From positions 682,001 through 746,000 of the forward strand of contig NZ_AP023396.1 of assembly GCF_014466955.1 (NCBI RefSeq): 64,000 nucleotides of DNA, read 5' to 3'. The notes under the pieces are model-generated. The model had not been told where the DNA came from. It worked only from the letters and a program-made list of their open reading frames with translations, and did not search any database. The translations under genes were made by a program, and so were the position numbers. Of the stretch, positions 18,688 through 28,576 are shown one piece after another. Source of the stretch: Nocardia wallacei (lineage in GTDB: Bacteria > Actinomycetota > Actinomycetes > Mycobacteriales > Mycobacteriaceae). Within the stretch, counting starts at the first letter, position 1. The number at the start of each line of letters is the position of its first letter.

Positions 18688-19314
18688 TCACACGGCATAA
18701 GAGGTGATCATCTCCGCCAGGACGTCCAGCTGCCCGCGCACCGCCGCGCTGTCGTTGTCCACCAGCCACCGCAGCACGATCCCGTCGATCACCGACAGCG
18801 TGAACCGGCTCAGCGTCGGCACGGGTACGCGCCATTCGGTCCCGGTTGCGTCACGGGCGTGTTCGAGCACATCCCCGACGGTGGAATCGTTGAACGCGTA
18901 CTGCTCGCGGGCGATGGCGAGTTTGGCCGGTGTCTGTTCGCTCTCGCGTAGCGCGTAGGTCGTGGTTTCGTAGGTCAGCAACTGCCGTTCGGGCGTGGCT
19001 TCGATGTTCAACCACAGAAGTTCGAGGCTTGCTCGGACCAAACTTTGAAGCGATTCTTTTCCACTTCCGACGTCCTGCCAGACCGTTTCGTTGGTCTCTA
19101 CGGAATCGCGTAATTCCATCGACAGCGCCTTGACCAACTCGGTCATCAGCGCGTCCTTGTTTTCGAAACAGTAATGCACCACACCGAGCGAAACTCCGGC
19201 TGCCTGAGCCACATCGCGTGTGGTCACACCAGCTACACCCTTTTTTTCGGCGAGTCCGATGGCCGCCTCGATAAGGTGGGCTCGACGTTCTTCGACGCTC
19301 AATCGGGAGGACAC
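18688..19314 (-). CDS. TetR/AcrR family transcriptional regulator
   Basis: A 208-residue regulator. The N-terminal helix-turn-helix covers about residues 10-55 (RRAHLIEAAIGLAEKKG, then TTRDVAQAAGVSLGVVHYCF), the classical TetR DNA-binding part. A helical ligand-binding domain follows. The presence of HYCF at the recognition helix matches BetI/YcdC-like TetR proteins. Its coding bias is somewhat less GC-rich than its neighbours, especially in the middle. The target may be its own promoter in the 90-bp gap to the DUF2530 gene; no operator was identified. Confidence 0.9.
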   Translation of the reverse strand: MSSRLSVEERRAHLIEAAIGLAEKKGVAGVTTRDVAQAAGVSLGVVHYCFENKDALMTELVKALSMELRDSVETNETVWQDVGSGKESLQSLVRASLELLWLNIEATPERQLLTYETTTYALRESEQTPAKLAIAREQYAFNDSTVGDVLEHARDATGTEWRVPVPTLSRFTLSVIDGIVLRWLVDNDSAAVRGQLDVLAEMITSYAV

Positions 19315-19405
19315 TCAACGCAGTTAAGCGGGAATGAGCCGTGCAGTCAATTCGCGTGCCGCGGAAGTGTGTGATGGACGGACGACCAAGAGGTCTGAGA
19401 AACGC

Positions 19406-19654
19406 TTACAGGCCCGTCTGGGCGCCCTTGTCGCCGCGCCGCGCACCGCGACGCTGGATGACGAAGATGGCGTAACCGAGCAACCCGACAGCCAAGCCCA
19501 TCAGGCACACCGGCCGCGCGTCGGCCCAATCGCCGTCGGCCCACACCAGCACGGTCGCGACGGCCCACAGCGCCGACCCCACCGCCAGCACGGGGCGCGG
19601 GTCGGTGAGCCGCGGCGGAATCTCCGGCACTTTCTGGATCACGTTGTCCACCAT
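19406..19654 (-). CDS. DUF2530-like small membrane protein
   Basis: An 82-residue protein with two hydrophobic segments (about residues 22-39 and 49-66) and a basic C-terminus. It matches the DUF2530/Rv0879c position, with a divergent MarR gene (Rv0880-like) starting 51 bp away. ATG 19654 is the only start consistent with the membrane pattern. Function unknown. Confidence 0.75.
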   Translation of the reverse strand: MVDNVIQKVPEIPPRLTDPRPVLAVGSALWAVATVLVWADGDWADARPVCLMGLAVGLLGYAIFVIQRRGARRGDKGAQTGL

Positions 19655-19705
19655 ACGGCGTGAACACGCGTCCCCTGTCTGACCTGTCCCGTATCGTTTG
19701 GCTCT

Positions 19706-20143
19706 GTGACAACGCCTTCCGACATCCGTGCGCTGGCGGCCGAACTCTCGCTGACGGTCGTGCGTCTGACGCGCCATCTCCGCGGCCGCCGCGCCGATGC
19801 GCAGATTTCGCTGACCCAACTGTCGGCGCTGGCGACACTGAACCGCGAAGGCGCGATGACACCGGGAGCCCTGGCCGCGAAGGAAAGGGTGCAGCCGCCG
19901 TCGATGACGCGCGTGATCGCCTCGCTGGCGGAACTGCAACTGGTGAAGCGCGACCCGCACCCCACCGACGGCCGCCAGATCATCGTCTCGCTGTCGGAGG
20001 CCGGGCGGGCGCTGATCCAGGACGAGAACAACGCCCGCGAGGCGTGGATGACAGAGCAGTTGGCCGGGCTGAGCCACGATCAGCTGCGAGTGCTCGACGA
20101 TGCCGTCGACATCATGAAACAGATTGTGGCCGAATCGGAATAG
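19706..20143 (+). CDS. MarR family transcriptional regulator
   Basis: A 145-residue winged-helix regulator of the MarR family, similar to Rv0880. Visible features: helix-turn-helix in residues about 45-75 (MTPGALAAKERVQPPSMTRV) and the wing RDPHPTDGRQIIVSL with its conserved Asp-Gly-Arg. The start is GTG. It is divergent from the DUF2530 gene and probably controls it or itself from the 51-bp gap. Such proteins release DNA when they bind phenolic or lipid-like ligands; the ligand here is unknown. Confidence 0.92.
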   Translation: MTTPSDIRALAAELSLTVVRLTRHLRGRRADAQISLTQLSALATLNREGAMTPGALAAKERVQPPSMTRVIASLAELQLVKRDPHPTDGRQIIVSLSEAGRALIQDENNAREAWMTEQLAGLSHDQLRVLDDAVDIMKQIVAESE

Positions 20144-20148
20144 CCCCC

Positions 20149-20547
20149 TCAGCGGGCGAACGCCCCCTCGCTCGGCACGATCTCGCGCCCGAGCGGCATC
20201 AGCGACACGGGGATGAGCTTGAGATTGGCCCACCCGAACGGGATCCCGATGATCGAGACGAACAGCGGGATGCTGGTGAGCAGATGGCCCAGCGCCAGCC
20301 ACCACCCGGCGAAGATGACCCAGACGACATTCCCGATCAGTGACGGCGCCCCGGCGTCCGGCCGCACCACGACCTCGCGGCCGAACGGCCACAGCACGTA
20401 CGCCGCGATGCGGAACGACGCGATGCCGAACGGGATCGTGACGATCAGAATGCAGCAGACGATGCCTGCCAGCAGGTAGCCCACTGCCATCCAGAAACCC
20501 GCGAACACCAGCCACAGCACATTCAGGACGAACCGGATCAGGGTCAC
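20149..20547 (-). CDS. YccF domain membrane protein
   Basis: A 132-residue membrane protein made of two copies of the YccF unit. The motif N-V-(L/V)-W-(L/V)-(V/I)-F-A-G-(F/W)-W near residues 8-18 and again near 75-85 is each time followed by a hydrophobic stretch and IPFG. GTG 20547 is used as start because it places the first repeat near the N-terminus. It converges on the MarR gene with a 5-bp gap. Function unknown. Confidence 0.88.
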   Translation of the reverse strand: MTLIRFVLNVLWLVFAGFWMAVGYLLAGIVCCILIVTIPFGIASFRIAAYVLWPFGREVVVRPDAGAPSLIGNVVWVIFAGWWLALGHLLTSIPLFVSIIGIPFGWANLKLIPVSLMPLGREIVPSEGAFAR

Positions 20548-20635
20548 GCCTCCAGCATGCCAGGCTCGCGAGCACCCGGCCACCACCGGGAAACCGGCCG
20601 GCTGCTCCGGTGGCGGCGTGGCTGTGCGCCCGGGG

Positions 20636-21844
20636 TCAGAAGAACCAGCCCAGCTCTGCGGACCGGTCGGTGGCGAAGGCCGCGTCGAGGGCGTGCACGT
20701 GGCCGAAATCCTTGGCTCGCAAGCGGTTCGCTGCCGCGAACGCGCGGGCCGGGTGCGCGCCCAGGTACATGCTGCCGAGCACGTCTATGCCGAGTTCGAC
20801 ATCGGGCTCGGCGGTGGTGGGCTCGCAGTCGGCGACACCGTCGCGCACGCGCAGGGCGAAGGCGCCACCGGCGGAGCGGAACGGGTCGTGCACCTGCAGC
20901 ACGAGGCTCAGATCGCCGTTGTACCCCCGGGCCGACAACGCGGCCGGGACGTCCATCACCCGCAGCCACAGCCCGTCCCAGCGCCCGGTGGTGCGGACCA
21001 GCCGCGGGTCGGTGAGCAGGTACGGAAGCGGGTCGTCGATGCCGAGCGTGGCCGTCACGGTCTGGACCAGATCGAGCCCGAGCAGCACGCGCCAGAGCGC
21101 GGCGTGCGCCTCGGGGGTGACCGCCCGCAGCTCGAGCACCTCGACTCCCAGTCCGGCCTCGGACCGCTCGTGCCGATACAGCGCGTACCCGTCCGGGTGG
21201 ACGAGCGCGAACAGCCCCCGCGCGGCGCCGAAACGCGCGAGCTTCAGCCGCCACGCCGCATCCGGCTGTTCCTGCGCGCCGGGCGTCAGCCGCCGCCAGC
21301 GGTCGTAGCGGCGGGTGAGCGCCGCGGACACGTCGTCGTTCATCGGGGTCAGTTCGACGCCGCCGGGATCCGGTGTGGTGGAGCGGAATTCGGCGAAGCG
21401 GCGGTCGATGGTCACCCGGTTCTCGATGACGGCGGGCCCGTATCCGAAGCGGCCGTAGATGGTGCCCTCGCTGGCGGTGAAGATGGTCACCGGCAGCCCC
21501 GCCGCCTCGGCCCGCCGGTGCATCTCGGTATACATCGCGCGCAGGATGCCGCGGCGCCGGTGCGTGGGCGCCACCGCCACGCCCGCGACGCCGTTGGCCT
21601 GGACGGTGCGTTCTCCCGGCACCGTGAGCGTCATGGTGGTGTCCTGGGTATGGCCGACGATCCGGTCGTCCGCGACTGCCACGATCCTGCGCTCGAGCGG
21701 GAACAGTTTCGGGCTGTGGTCGATGAAGGCCCGCTCCATCTCGGGTTCCGGCGGTCCGCCGAACGCATTGGACAGCAGCGCCCCCGTCGCGGCCAGGTCG
21801 GCCTCGGTCGGCGTCCTCAGGGTGATGTCGGATGCGATCGCCAT
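20636..21844 (-). CDS. Eis-like GNAT N-acetyltransferase
   Basis: A 402-residue acetyltransferase of the Eis family. The N-terminal GNAT domain carries the acetyl-CoA loop (VAGVAVAPTHRRRGI, about residues 89-103). A second degenerate GNAT-like part and a C-terminal SCP2-like domain follow. The protein ends in WFF; in Eis enzymes the terminal carboxylate takes part in catalysis. Its length is close to the mycobacterial enzyme (about 400). Eis proteins multiply acetylate amines, including aminoglycosides in mycobacteria; the natural substrate here is unknown. Confidence 0.9.
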   Translation of the reverse strand: MAIASDITLRTPTEADLAATGALLSNAFGGPPEPEMERAFIDHSPKLFPLERRIVAVADDRIVGHTQDTTMTLTVPGERTVQANGVAGVAVAPTHRRRGILRAMYTEMHRRAEAAGLPVTIFTASEGTIYGRFGYGPAVIENRVTIDRRFAEFRSTTPDPGGVELTPMNDDVSAALTRRYDRWRRLTPGAQEQPDAAWRLKLARFGAARGLFALVHPDGYALYRHERSEAGLGVEVLELRAVTPEAHAALWRVLLGLDLVQTVTATLGIDDPLPYLLTDPRLVRTTGRWDGLWLRVMDVPAALSARGYNGDLSLVLQVHDPFRSAGGAFALRVRDGVADCEPTTAEPDVELGIDVLGSMYLGAHPARAFAAANRLRAKDFGHVHALDAAFATDRSAELGWFF

Positions 21845-22182
21845 GGGTCGACCATCGCACGCGCACCCGCGCCGACGCACCCGATTATCGCGCCGGCGCG
21901 CCTCGCTCCGGAGCGCGGAGCGGCCGGACTCCGATGTCGTACGGGCTTCGTTGCCCGCACTGGCCGCGCCGCGCGTCCGGAAAACCGGGCCCGGCCCGCA
22001 TCGGTGACCTGTCCGGTCCGCCGTCCCCTCCCAGCCGGCAGTCCGGCGCGATGCGGGCCGGGTGTGCGAGGTTTCGCCCTCGCGAAAACCACTGTGCGCG
22101 AGCGTGCTTCCGGTCCGCTTAACAACCGCTTGGCACTCGAGTCGCGCGCTGCTCGATCGCCAGCGCGGCAAGCCTGTCGGCG
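21845..22182. other. 338-bp non-coding gap, nothing recognised
   Basis: The region lies between the starts and ends of two minus-strand genes. It must hold the eis-like promoter, but no convincing -10/-35 pair, hairpin or conserved small protein was seen. Short open frames on both strands lack ribosome binding sites and a coding-like pattern. Confidence 0.5.
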
Positions 22183-23337
22183 TTACTCCTGCGAGCGGTC
22201 GCGTTCGGCGGCGGCTCTGCGCCGCCGCCTGCGTGCCGAGGTGGTGCGCTCGATGCGCGGATCCTCGGCCACCGCATAGCGTTTCACGTATTCGCCGAGG
22301 AACGCCTGCACGGTCGCGGTGGCCGGGATGGCCAGTAGCGCACCCACCGCGCCGAGCAGCGCGCCGCCGGCCAGCACCGCCAGCAGCGCGATGGCCGCGT
22401 GCACGTCGACGGTGCGCTGGGTGATGCGCGGTTGCAGCAGATAGTCCTGGAACCACTGGTAGACGATCGAGAACAGCACGATCCACACCGCGTCGAGCGG
22501 CCGGATGGTCAGCGCCACCAATACCGGCAGCACGCCCGCGATATAGGTCCCGACGGTCGGCACGAACGAGGCGATCACACCGAACCAGACGCCCAGCGCC
22601 ACCGCGTTCGGCAGCCCCAGTATCGCCAGGAACGCGCCGTGCGCGACCGCGGAGATCACCGCCAGCAGGGCCCGCGAGTACAGGTAGCCGCCGGTCTTCT
22701 CGATCGCCAGATCCCAGGCGTGCAGCACGGTGTCCTGTCGCTCCGGGGGCAGCAGCGAGCACAGCGCGCGGCGCAGCCTGGGGCCGTCCGCGGTCAGGTA
22801 GATGCTGAACAGGGCGATCGTCAGGAACTGGGCGAGCCCGCCGAGGATGGTGCTCGACACGCCCCACACGTTGTTCGCCGCTCGCGACGCGTAGCCGTTG
22901 ATGACGTCGGAGTCGCGCAGCAGCCGGTCGGACAGCTCGTGCAGCGTGAAATTCTGGTGGAAGGTGCGGTTGACCCAGTCGACGAGATCGTTGATCAGCT
23001 GCGGCGCCTCGTTCGCCAGCTTGCTCACCGTATCCACCAGCAGTGTCGCCAGCGCCGCGATAAACCCTGCGACGCAGGCGAATACGGCGACGAACACCAG
23101 ACCGGTCGCCAGGCCGCGCGGCACGCCCCGGCCGACGAGGACGCCGACCGCCGGTTCCATCGCCAGTGACACGAAGAACGCCACCAGCATGATGACGAGA
23201 ATCCCCAGCAGCCGGTGGAACGCCCAGTCCGCCAGTTCGAACAGGCCGAGGAACAGGAAACCCAGCACCATCGCACGCGGCAGCCAGGGCGGCATCCGGC
23301 GATGCGCCCCGGCGGCCGCGGGCGGTTGCGCGGCCAT
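22183..23337 (-). CDS. AI-2E family (PerM-like) membrane transporter
   Basis: A 384-residue integral membrane protein with about eight hydrophobic segments and the family signature near the C-terminus (FVPTVGTYIAGVLPVLVAL, then YQWFQDYLLQPRI). The C-terminal tail is very basic. Family members include quorum-signal exporters, Na+/H+ antiporters and the mycobacterial PerM. Substrate unknown. The gene transcribes towards eis, but a 338-bp gap makes a shared operon unlikely. Confidence 0.9.
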   Translation of the reverse strand: MAAQPPAAAGAHRRMPPWLPRAMVLGFLFLGLFELADWAFHRLLGILVIMLVAFFVSLAMEPAVGVLVGRGVPRGLATGLVFVAVFACVAGFIAALATLLVDTVSKLANEAPQLINDLVDWVNRTFHQNFTLHELSDRLLRDSDVINGYASRAANNVWGVSSTILGGLAQFLTIALFSIYLTADGPRLRRALCSLLPPERQDTVLHAWDLAIEKTGGYLYSRALLAVISAVAHGAFLAILGLPNAVALGVWFGVIASFVPTVGTYIAGVLPVLVALTIRPLDAVWIVLFSIVYQWFQDYLLQPRITQRTVDVHAAIALLAVLAGGALLGAVGALLAIPATATVQAFLGEYVKRYAVAEDPRIERTTSARRRRRRAAAERDRSQE

Positions 23338-23386
23338 GGCCTCAGTCTGGCCGATGCCCCGGCGATTTCCTGGTTACGACGCGGGG

Positions 23387-23647
23387 TCAGGGCTCCGCGC
23401 GCTGATCCAGCACCATGCGTCGCGCCTCGACCAGGGTTTGCCGGGCCCGGCGGCGCATCCGGCAGGTGTCGACGCCGCAGTCGAGATGGCGCTGCATGAT
23501 GTGGTGGGCCTGCTCGAGGGTGAGGCCACCGGGGTCGGTATGGCAGGTCAGCACGCCGGGGACGCGATGGTCGACCATCGGCAATTCCATTGTCGGAAAG
23601 GCGTAACGGTCGTCGGTGGCGTGGCCCGGCTCTCGGCGTTCGGTCAT
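23387..23647 (-). CDS. small Cys-containing protein downstream of a STAND NTPase
   Basis: An 86-residue soluble protein. The middle has LTCHTDPGGLTLEQAHHIMQ, and a C-terminal helix rich in Arg carries CGVDTCRMRRRARQ. Three Cys and several His could bind metal, but no known finger is recognised. ATG 23647 starts two bases after the stop codon of the STAND gene (TGATCATG), so the two are certainly co-translated from one transcript. Similar small proteins are common in nocardial regulatory clusters; no function is known. It might be a partner or regulator of the NTPase. Confidence 0.7.
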   Translation of the reverse strand: MTERREPGHATDDRYAFPTMELPMVDHRVPGVLTCHTDPGGLTLEQAHHIMQRHLDCGVDTCRMRRRARQTLVEARRMVLDQRAEP

Positions 23648-23649
23648 GA

Positions 23650-25371
23650 TCAGCTCCTGATGAACTCCGACGGTCCGCCCGCCTCGGCCGGTTCGTGGCT
23701 CAGCTCCGCGCGGACCTCCGGGGCGGCCAGCTCCGCCCGCGCGCAGGCGCGCAGGAACTCGGTGGCCACCGCGCTCAGCGCCGGACTGGCATGGCGGACC
23801 GCGGAGCTCAGCCGGATGCTGCGATACAGCAGGCCGGGATCGCGGTCGGCGGCATCCCATTCCGCGGCGTCGTCCTCGATGCGATGCCGCCACAGCAGCG
23901 CGGCGCGATGTTCGGAGATCCAGCCCGACAGGCGCTCCCAGCCGAGCAGGGTGTCGTGCACCAGCGTCGCGTGCCGGTAGTCGACCGTGATCAGGCGCTC
24001 GCGGACGAGCCTGTCGACCAGCCGCACCCCCGACACGGTCTGCCCGGCGATGCGGCGCAACTCCGCCCCCGGTAGCCGCCGGCGCGCCACACTGCCGTCG
24101 CGATGCACGGTGACCAGCGCGAGCAGCAGCTGGCGGGCGTCGGCCTGCTGGTCGGGAGTCAGGCGGGTCCACGCCTGCTCGGCGACGGTGCGGACGGTGC
24201 GCTCGGGTCCGCCGACGCGGCGGTAGCCGGTGACATCCAGCCGATTGTCGGTATGACAGGACCACATCGACCGCATGGTGGCGTGCAGCACGGGCAGCAC
24301 TCCGGGGTCGGCGTGCTGGCGGTCGGTCGGATAGCGAGGTGTCTCGAGAGCCGACAGCAGCAGCTCCACCACGCCCGGGTCCACCGTCACCCCGCGCGTC
24401 CGCGGTGGCCCGGTGATCGCCGAGGTGAGTTCCTGGCGGGTCATCGGGTTCAGGGTGAAGCTGTTGTGCTGGATCGCGTGGGCGAGCCAGGGATACTGCG
24501 CGCAGTCGGCCAGGTGGTCGGAGCGCACCGCGACCACGACCGAACCCACCGCGCACAGCCGCTTCAACGACAGCAGAAAGCGTTCGCGCGCAGCGGGTTC
24601 CACGCTCGGGTCGAACAGCTCCTCGAACTGGTCCACGATCAGCAGCGGGCGCCGGTCCGGCTGGAGGCGGGCGTCCTCGCCGACATTGTCCGCGAAATCG
24701 GCTATGGCGGCGAAGATTCCGGCCAGAGTGCGTTCGGGGTCGGTGCTGGGGCTGGTGATCGCCGTCGTCCACCGCTCCGTCTCGGCGGCCAGGACCGCGA
24801 GCAGACCCGCCCGCAGCAACGAGGACTTGCCGATGCCCGAAGCACCGGTCAGCACCACGAGGTCGGCCGAACGGTGCGGACTCGCCGACGCGCGCACCAG
24901 CTCCAGCAGTGCCGCCAAGGCCCGCTGCCTGCCGAAGAACGCCGACTCGTGCTCCTCGCGATAGACGCCCGTATCGGGGTACAGCTGTGCCGCGGGTACC
25001 GCGGGCTGCCCGATCGGCGCCGTGCGGGCCGCGGCCCACAGCGAGCGCCAGGCCCGCAGGTGCGCCGCCTCGCCGGGTATTCCGCCGCGCCGCCGGGCCC
25101 GGGCGTGCAGCACCTGCAGCACCGGAAGCAGCGATTCGAATTTGGCGGGAACGTTGCGACCGCTCATCCAGTCGCTGATGCGCTGCGCCGAGGCCAGCGC
25201 CGAACGGCTTTGACCGCTACCCTCCCCGGCCCGCTGCTGCGCCAGCATCGCGACATTGCGTAACGAGGGAGCCCCCGCGGCCCGGTGCAGCGCGCCCAGC
25301 CGCCGCGCGAACTCCTGCCGAGCGGATCTGCCGTGGCTCTCGTGGCGGACGCTGATGGTTGCCGACTTCAT
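23650..25371 (-). CDS. nSTAND1-type NTPase with N-terminal HTH-like region, no WD40 repeats
   Basis: A 573-residue STAND-class ATPase. Residues 1 to about 100 are helical and look like an HTH (FARRLGALHRAAGAPSLRNVA, then ISDWMSGRNVPAKFESLLP). The NTPase domain begins at FFGRQRALAALLEL. Walker A GASGIGKSS lies at about residues 170-178 and Walker B LLIVDQFEELF near 250. A helical STAND winged-helix part follows (LVDRLVRERLI, then VHDTLLGWERL). Most relatives continue with WD40 repeats that sense a signal; here the protein stops after the core. STAND proteins act as signal-triggered switches, often in defence or regulation. ATG 25371 is chosen over 25395. Confidence 0.85.
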   Translation of the reverse strand: MKSATISVRHESHGRSARQEFARRLGALHRAAGAPSLRNVAMLAQQRAGEGSGQSRSALASAQRISDWMSGRNVPAKFESLLPVLQVLHARARRRGGIPGEAAHLRAWRSLWAAARTAPIGQPAVPAAQLYPDTGVYREEHESAFFGRQRALAALLELVRASASPHRSADLVVLTGASGIGKSSLLRAGLLAVLAAETERWTTAITSPSTDPERTLAGIFAAIADFADNVGEDARLQPDRRPLLIVDQFEELFDPSVEPAARERFLLSLKRLCAVGSVVVAVRSDHLADCAQYPWLAHAIQHNSFTLNPMTRQELTSAITGPPRTRGVTVDPGVVELLLSALETPRYPTDRQHADPGVLPVLHATMRSMWSCHTDNRLDVTGYRRVGGPERTVRTVAEQAWTRLTPDQQADARQLLLALVTVHRDGSVARRRLPGAELRRIAGQTVSGVRLVDRLVRERLITVDYRHATLVHDTLLGWERLSGWISEHRAALLWRHRIEDDAAEWDAADRDPGLLYRSIRLSSAVRHASPALSAVATEFLRACARAELAAPEVRAELSHEPAEAGGPSEFIRS

Positions 25372-25495
25372 GTGTTCCCCCGAACGGTTCCACAAGATCG
25401 ATCAGCCAACCGCCGATCGATCGTTTGACCTCTACATCCGATTAGACGGAACCGGTCCGGCTTCAGTTCCCTGTCCGGACAGGATTTTTCACCGA

Positions 25496-26713
25496 TCATC
25501 CGGCGATCCGCACCCCGTCGGACCAGACCTCGATGCGACCGCCCGCGTTGCGCGCGGTGACCACACAGACGATCTCGTCGCCGGACACCTCCCCGGCGTC
25601 GGCGAGGGGCAGCGTCGCCCCGTTCGCGTTCGGAATGGGCGTCAGCACGGTGAAGGGGCCGGACGAGGACTTCCCGGACCAGCCGATCGTCACCTCGTCC
25701 GGCGCCTGGCCGCGTTCGAGATCCCATGCGGGCGCCGCGCAGTGCAGCGCCTGCTCGTGCGTGGTGATCGCCGGGCGCGCGGCGGGGTAGGGCCCGCGCT
25801 CGGGCAACGGGCCCAGTACCCAGTCCCGGAAGGCGGTGACATCCGCGAAGCTCTGCGGTGCGGGCAGCGCGCAGGGCTGACCGGCGGTTTCGCTGCCGAA
25901 GCTGAAAACGCCGACCAATGCGGCTGTTTCGCGCTGGAACGACACCGCGGGACTACCGCTGTCGCGCCAGCAGCCCATGGCCGGTGGCGTCGCGAAATCC
26001 CGCGCACACATGACGGAGGGTTCGTCGACGAGTGCGGGAGTGGCCGCGGCGCAGTCGGATTGGGAGATCACCGTCAGATCGCCGCGGTGCAGCACGTCGT
26101 TGCGATACTCGGGGTCGTCGAACGGCACCGGCTTACCGGTGTTTCCGTGCGCGAAGAAGGACACCGGCGTACCGGCCGCCGGGCGGTCGGCGGCGATCGG
26201 CAGTACCGGCACCTCGGTGACCGGCCGGTCCAGCACGACGACGGCGAGGTCGTTGCGCGCGGCGGCGGTGTCGTCGCTGCCCGCCGCGACGGGCGACCGC
26301 ACGATCTCGAACTCGGGAACCACCGCGACCGAACGGACTTCGCGCACCACACCGGGATCCCGCGAGAGCACCCGGGCGTCGAGGTGGACCCGCAACCGGC
26401 TCGGGTCGACCCCGTCCACGCAGTGTGCCGCCGTCACCACCCGGTCGGGTGTGATCAGCGCGCCGCCGCAGCCCGCGGTCTGGACCAGCGGGCCCGCGCC
26501 CACGGGCTCGAATGTGGCCACCCAGGGCGCTGTCCCCGCCTCCGGAACGGGGAGGCCGTTGACCATGGCCGGTGCGGGAGCGGCCGAGGCGAACACGGCG
26601 GCCGCCATCGTTGCGGCGCAAGCGATCCGGACGGCGCCGCGGCCCAGCGACAGCGCCGTGCCCGCGCGGGAAGCCCGCGCGGCATTGCCGTTTCCGTGCA
26701 ACTTGTCGATCAC
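25496..26713 (-). CDS. secreted trypsin-like serine protease
   Basis: A 405-residue chymotrypsin-fold protease. A long N-terminal signal region ends near residue 50 (APAPAM). The catalytic triad is readable: His in TAAHC (about residue 93), Asp in RNDLAVVVLD (about 155) and Ser in WRDSGSP (about 250). The last is a variant of the usual GDSGGP. About 130 residues follow the protease domain and form a beta-rich C-terminal domain with IGWSGKSSSGPF and two Cys, possibly for binding. It lies 124 bp upstream of the STAND gene on the same strand. It is most likely an exported protein-degrading enzyme. Confidence 0.9.
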   Translation of the reverse strand: MIDKLHGNGNAARASRAGTALSLGRGAVRIACAATMAAAVFASAAPAPAMVNGLPVPEAGTAPWVATFEPVGAGPLVQTAGCGGALITPDRVVTAAHCVDGVDPSRLRVHLDARVLSRDPGVVREVRSVAVVPEFEIVRSPVAAGSDDTAAARNDLAVVVLDRPVTEVPVLPIAADRPAAGTPVSFFAHGNTGKPVPFDDPEYRNDVLHRGDLTVISQSDCAAATPALVDEPSVMCARDFATPPAMGCWRDSGSPAVSFQRETAALVGVFSFGSETAGQPCALPAPQSFADVTAFRDWVLGPLPERGPYPAARPAITTHEQALHCAAPAWDLERGQAPDEVTIGWSGKSSSGPFTVLTPIPNANGATLPLADAGEVSGDEIVCVVTARNAGGRIEVWSDGVRIAG

Positions 26714-26804
26714 ACCGACAAGTCTGTGCGGTCGCGAGCCGGATCGCCTCCTACCACGGAATGATTCTGTGCGCGTTGCTCATTCGAGGGAGTCCCGGAA
26801 CGCA

Positions 26805-26986
26805 CGAAGTCCCGTCTCCGCGACCGCGCCGAGGCCTGTCTCCGCGACCGCACCAAGTCCCGTCTCCGCGACCGCATCAAGTCCCGTCTCCGCGACCGCG
26901 CCGAGGCCCGTCTCTCCGATCGCGCCGAGGTCCGCCTCTCCGGACGCACGAGGCCCGCCTCTCCGAATGCACGAGGCCCGCTTCCT
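26805..26986. repeat. 24-bp intergenic tandem repeat, eight units
   Basis: The core GTCTCCGCGACCGC or its variants begins at 26814, 26838, 26862, 26886, 26910, 26934, 26957 and 26980: five intervals of 24 bp, then two of 23. The consensus is close to CGAGGCCCGTCTCCGCGACCGC plus two bases. The three or four central copies are the most alike. The last copy is also the left arm of the terminator hairpin, which suggests the array grew by duplicating that arm. Confidence 0.9.
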
Positions 26987-27004
26987 GACAGGAAGCGGGC
27001 CTCG
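26972..27004 (-). terminator. hairpin terminator of the citrate synthase gene
   Basis: CGAGGCCCGCTTCCT (26972-26986) and AGGAAGCGGGCCTCG (26990-27004) form a perfect 15-bp stem with a 3-base loop, 24 bp after the gltA2 stop. No U-tract follows on the minus strand, as is common for GC-rich actinobacterial terminators. Confidence 0.75.
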
Positions 27005-27027
27005 GCCGGACCGGAAGCGAAACAGGC

Positions 27028-28341
<1,314 letters not shown>

Positions 28342-28576
28342 GGAAGGATCCCTCTCAGGCTAGAACCGTAGGCACCGACGCGGTCGGCGTGCGATGCGCC
28401 TACCTCAACGCTAGTCGCTGGGTGGTGCAGGTGATCAGCGAGGGTCTGCGTTAACTACCTCACGGTCACTTGTCTGCGAGGTGAGCTCGACCGTGTGGGC
28501 ATGGTATTGGCGCGGTGCCCGCGGGACGACCGTACGGTCTGCGTCGTCCGGAGCATTATCGCAGGCCGAGGTGTCG

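Larger units (their letters stand above)
26714..27027. other. gap holding a 24-bp tandem repeat array and the gltA2 terminator
   Basis: 314 bp between the protease start and the citrate synthase stop, both on the minus strand. It holds eight direct repeat units (26805-26986) and a 15-bp perfect hairpin (26972-27004). The protease promoter should also lie here, between about 26714 and 26800; no clear boxes were seen. Confidence 0.6.

Noticed and set aside
22062-22424. Plus-strand frame over the eis/AI-2E gap
   Set aside because: It extends into the C-terminal end of the AI-2E gene on the other strand and has no coding-like pattern.
26805-26986. Possible CRISPR array
   Set aside because: The repeats are contiguous with no unique spacers, and no cas gene is near; it is a tandem repeat.
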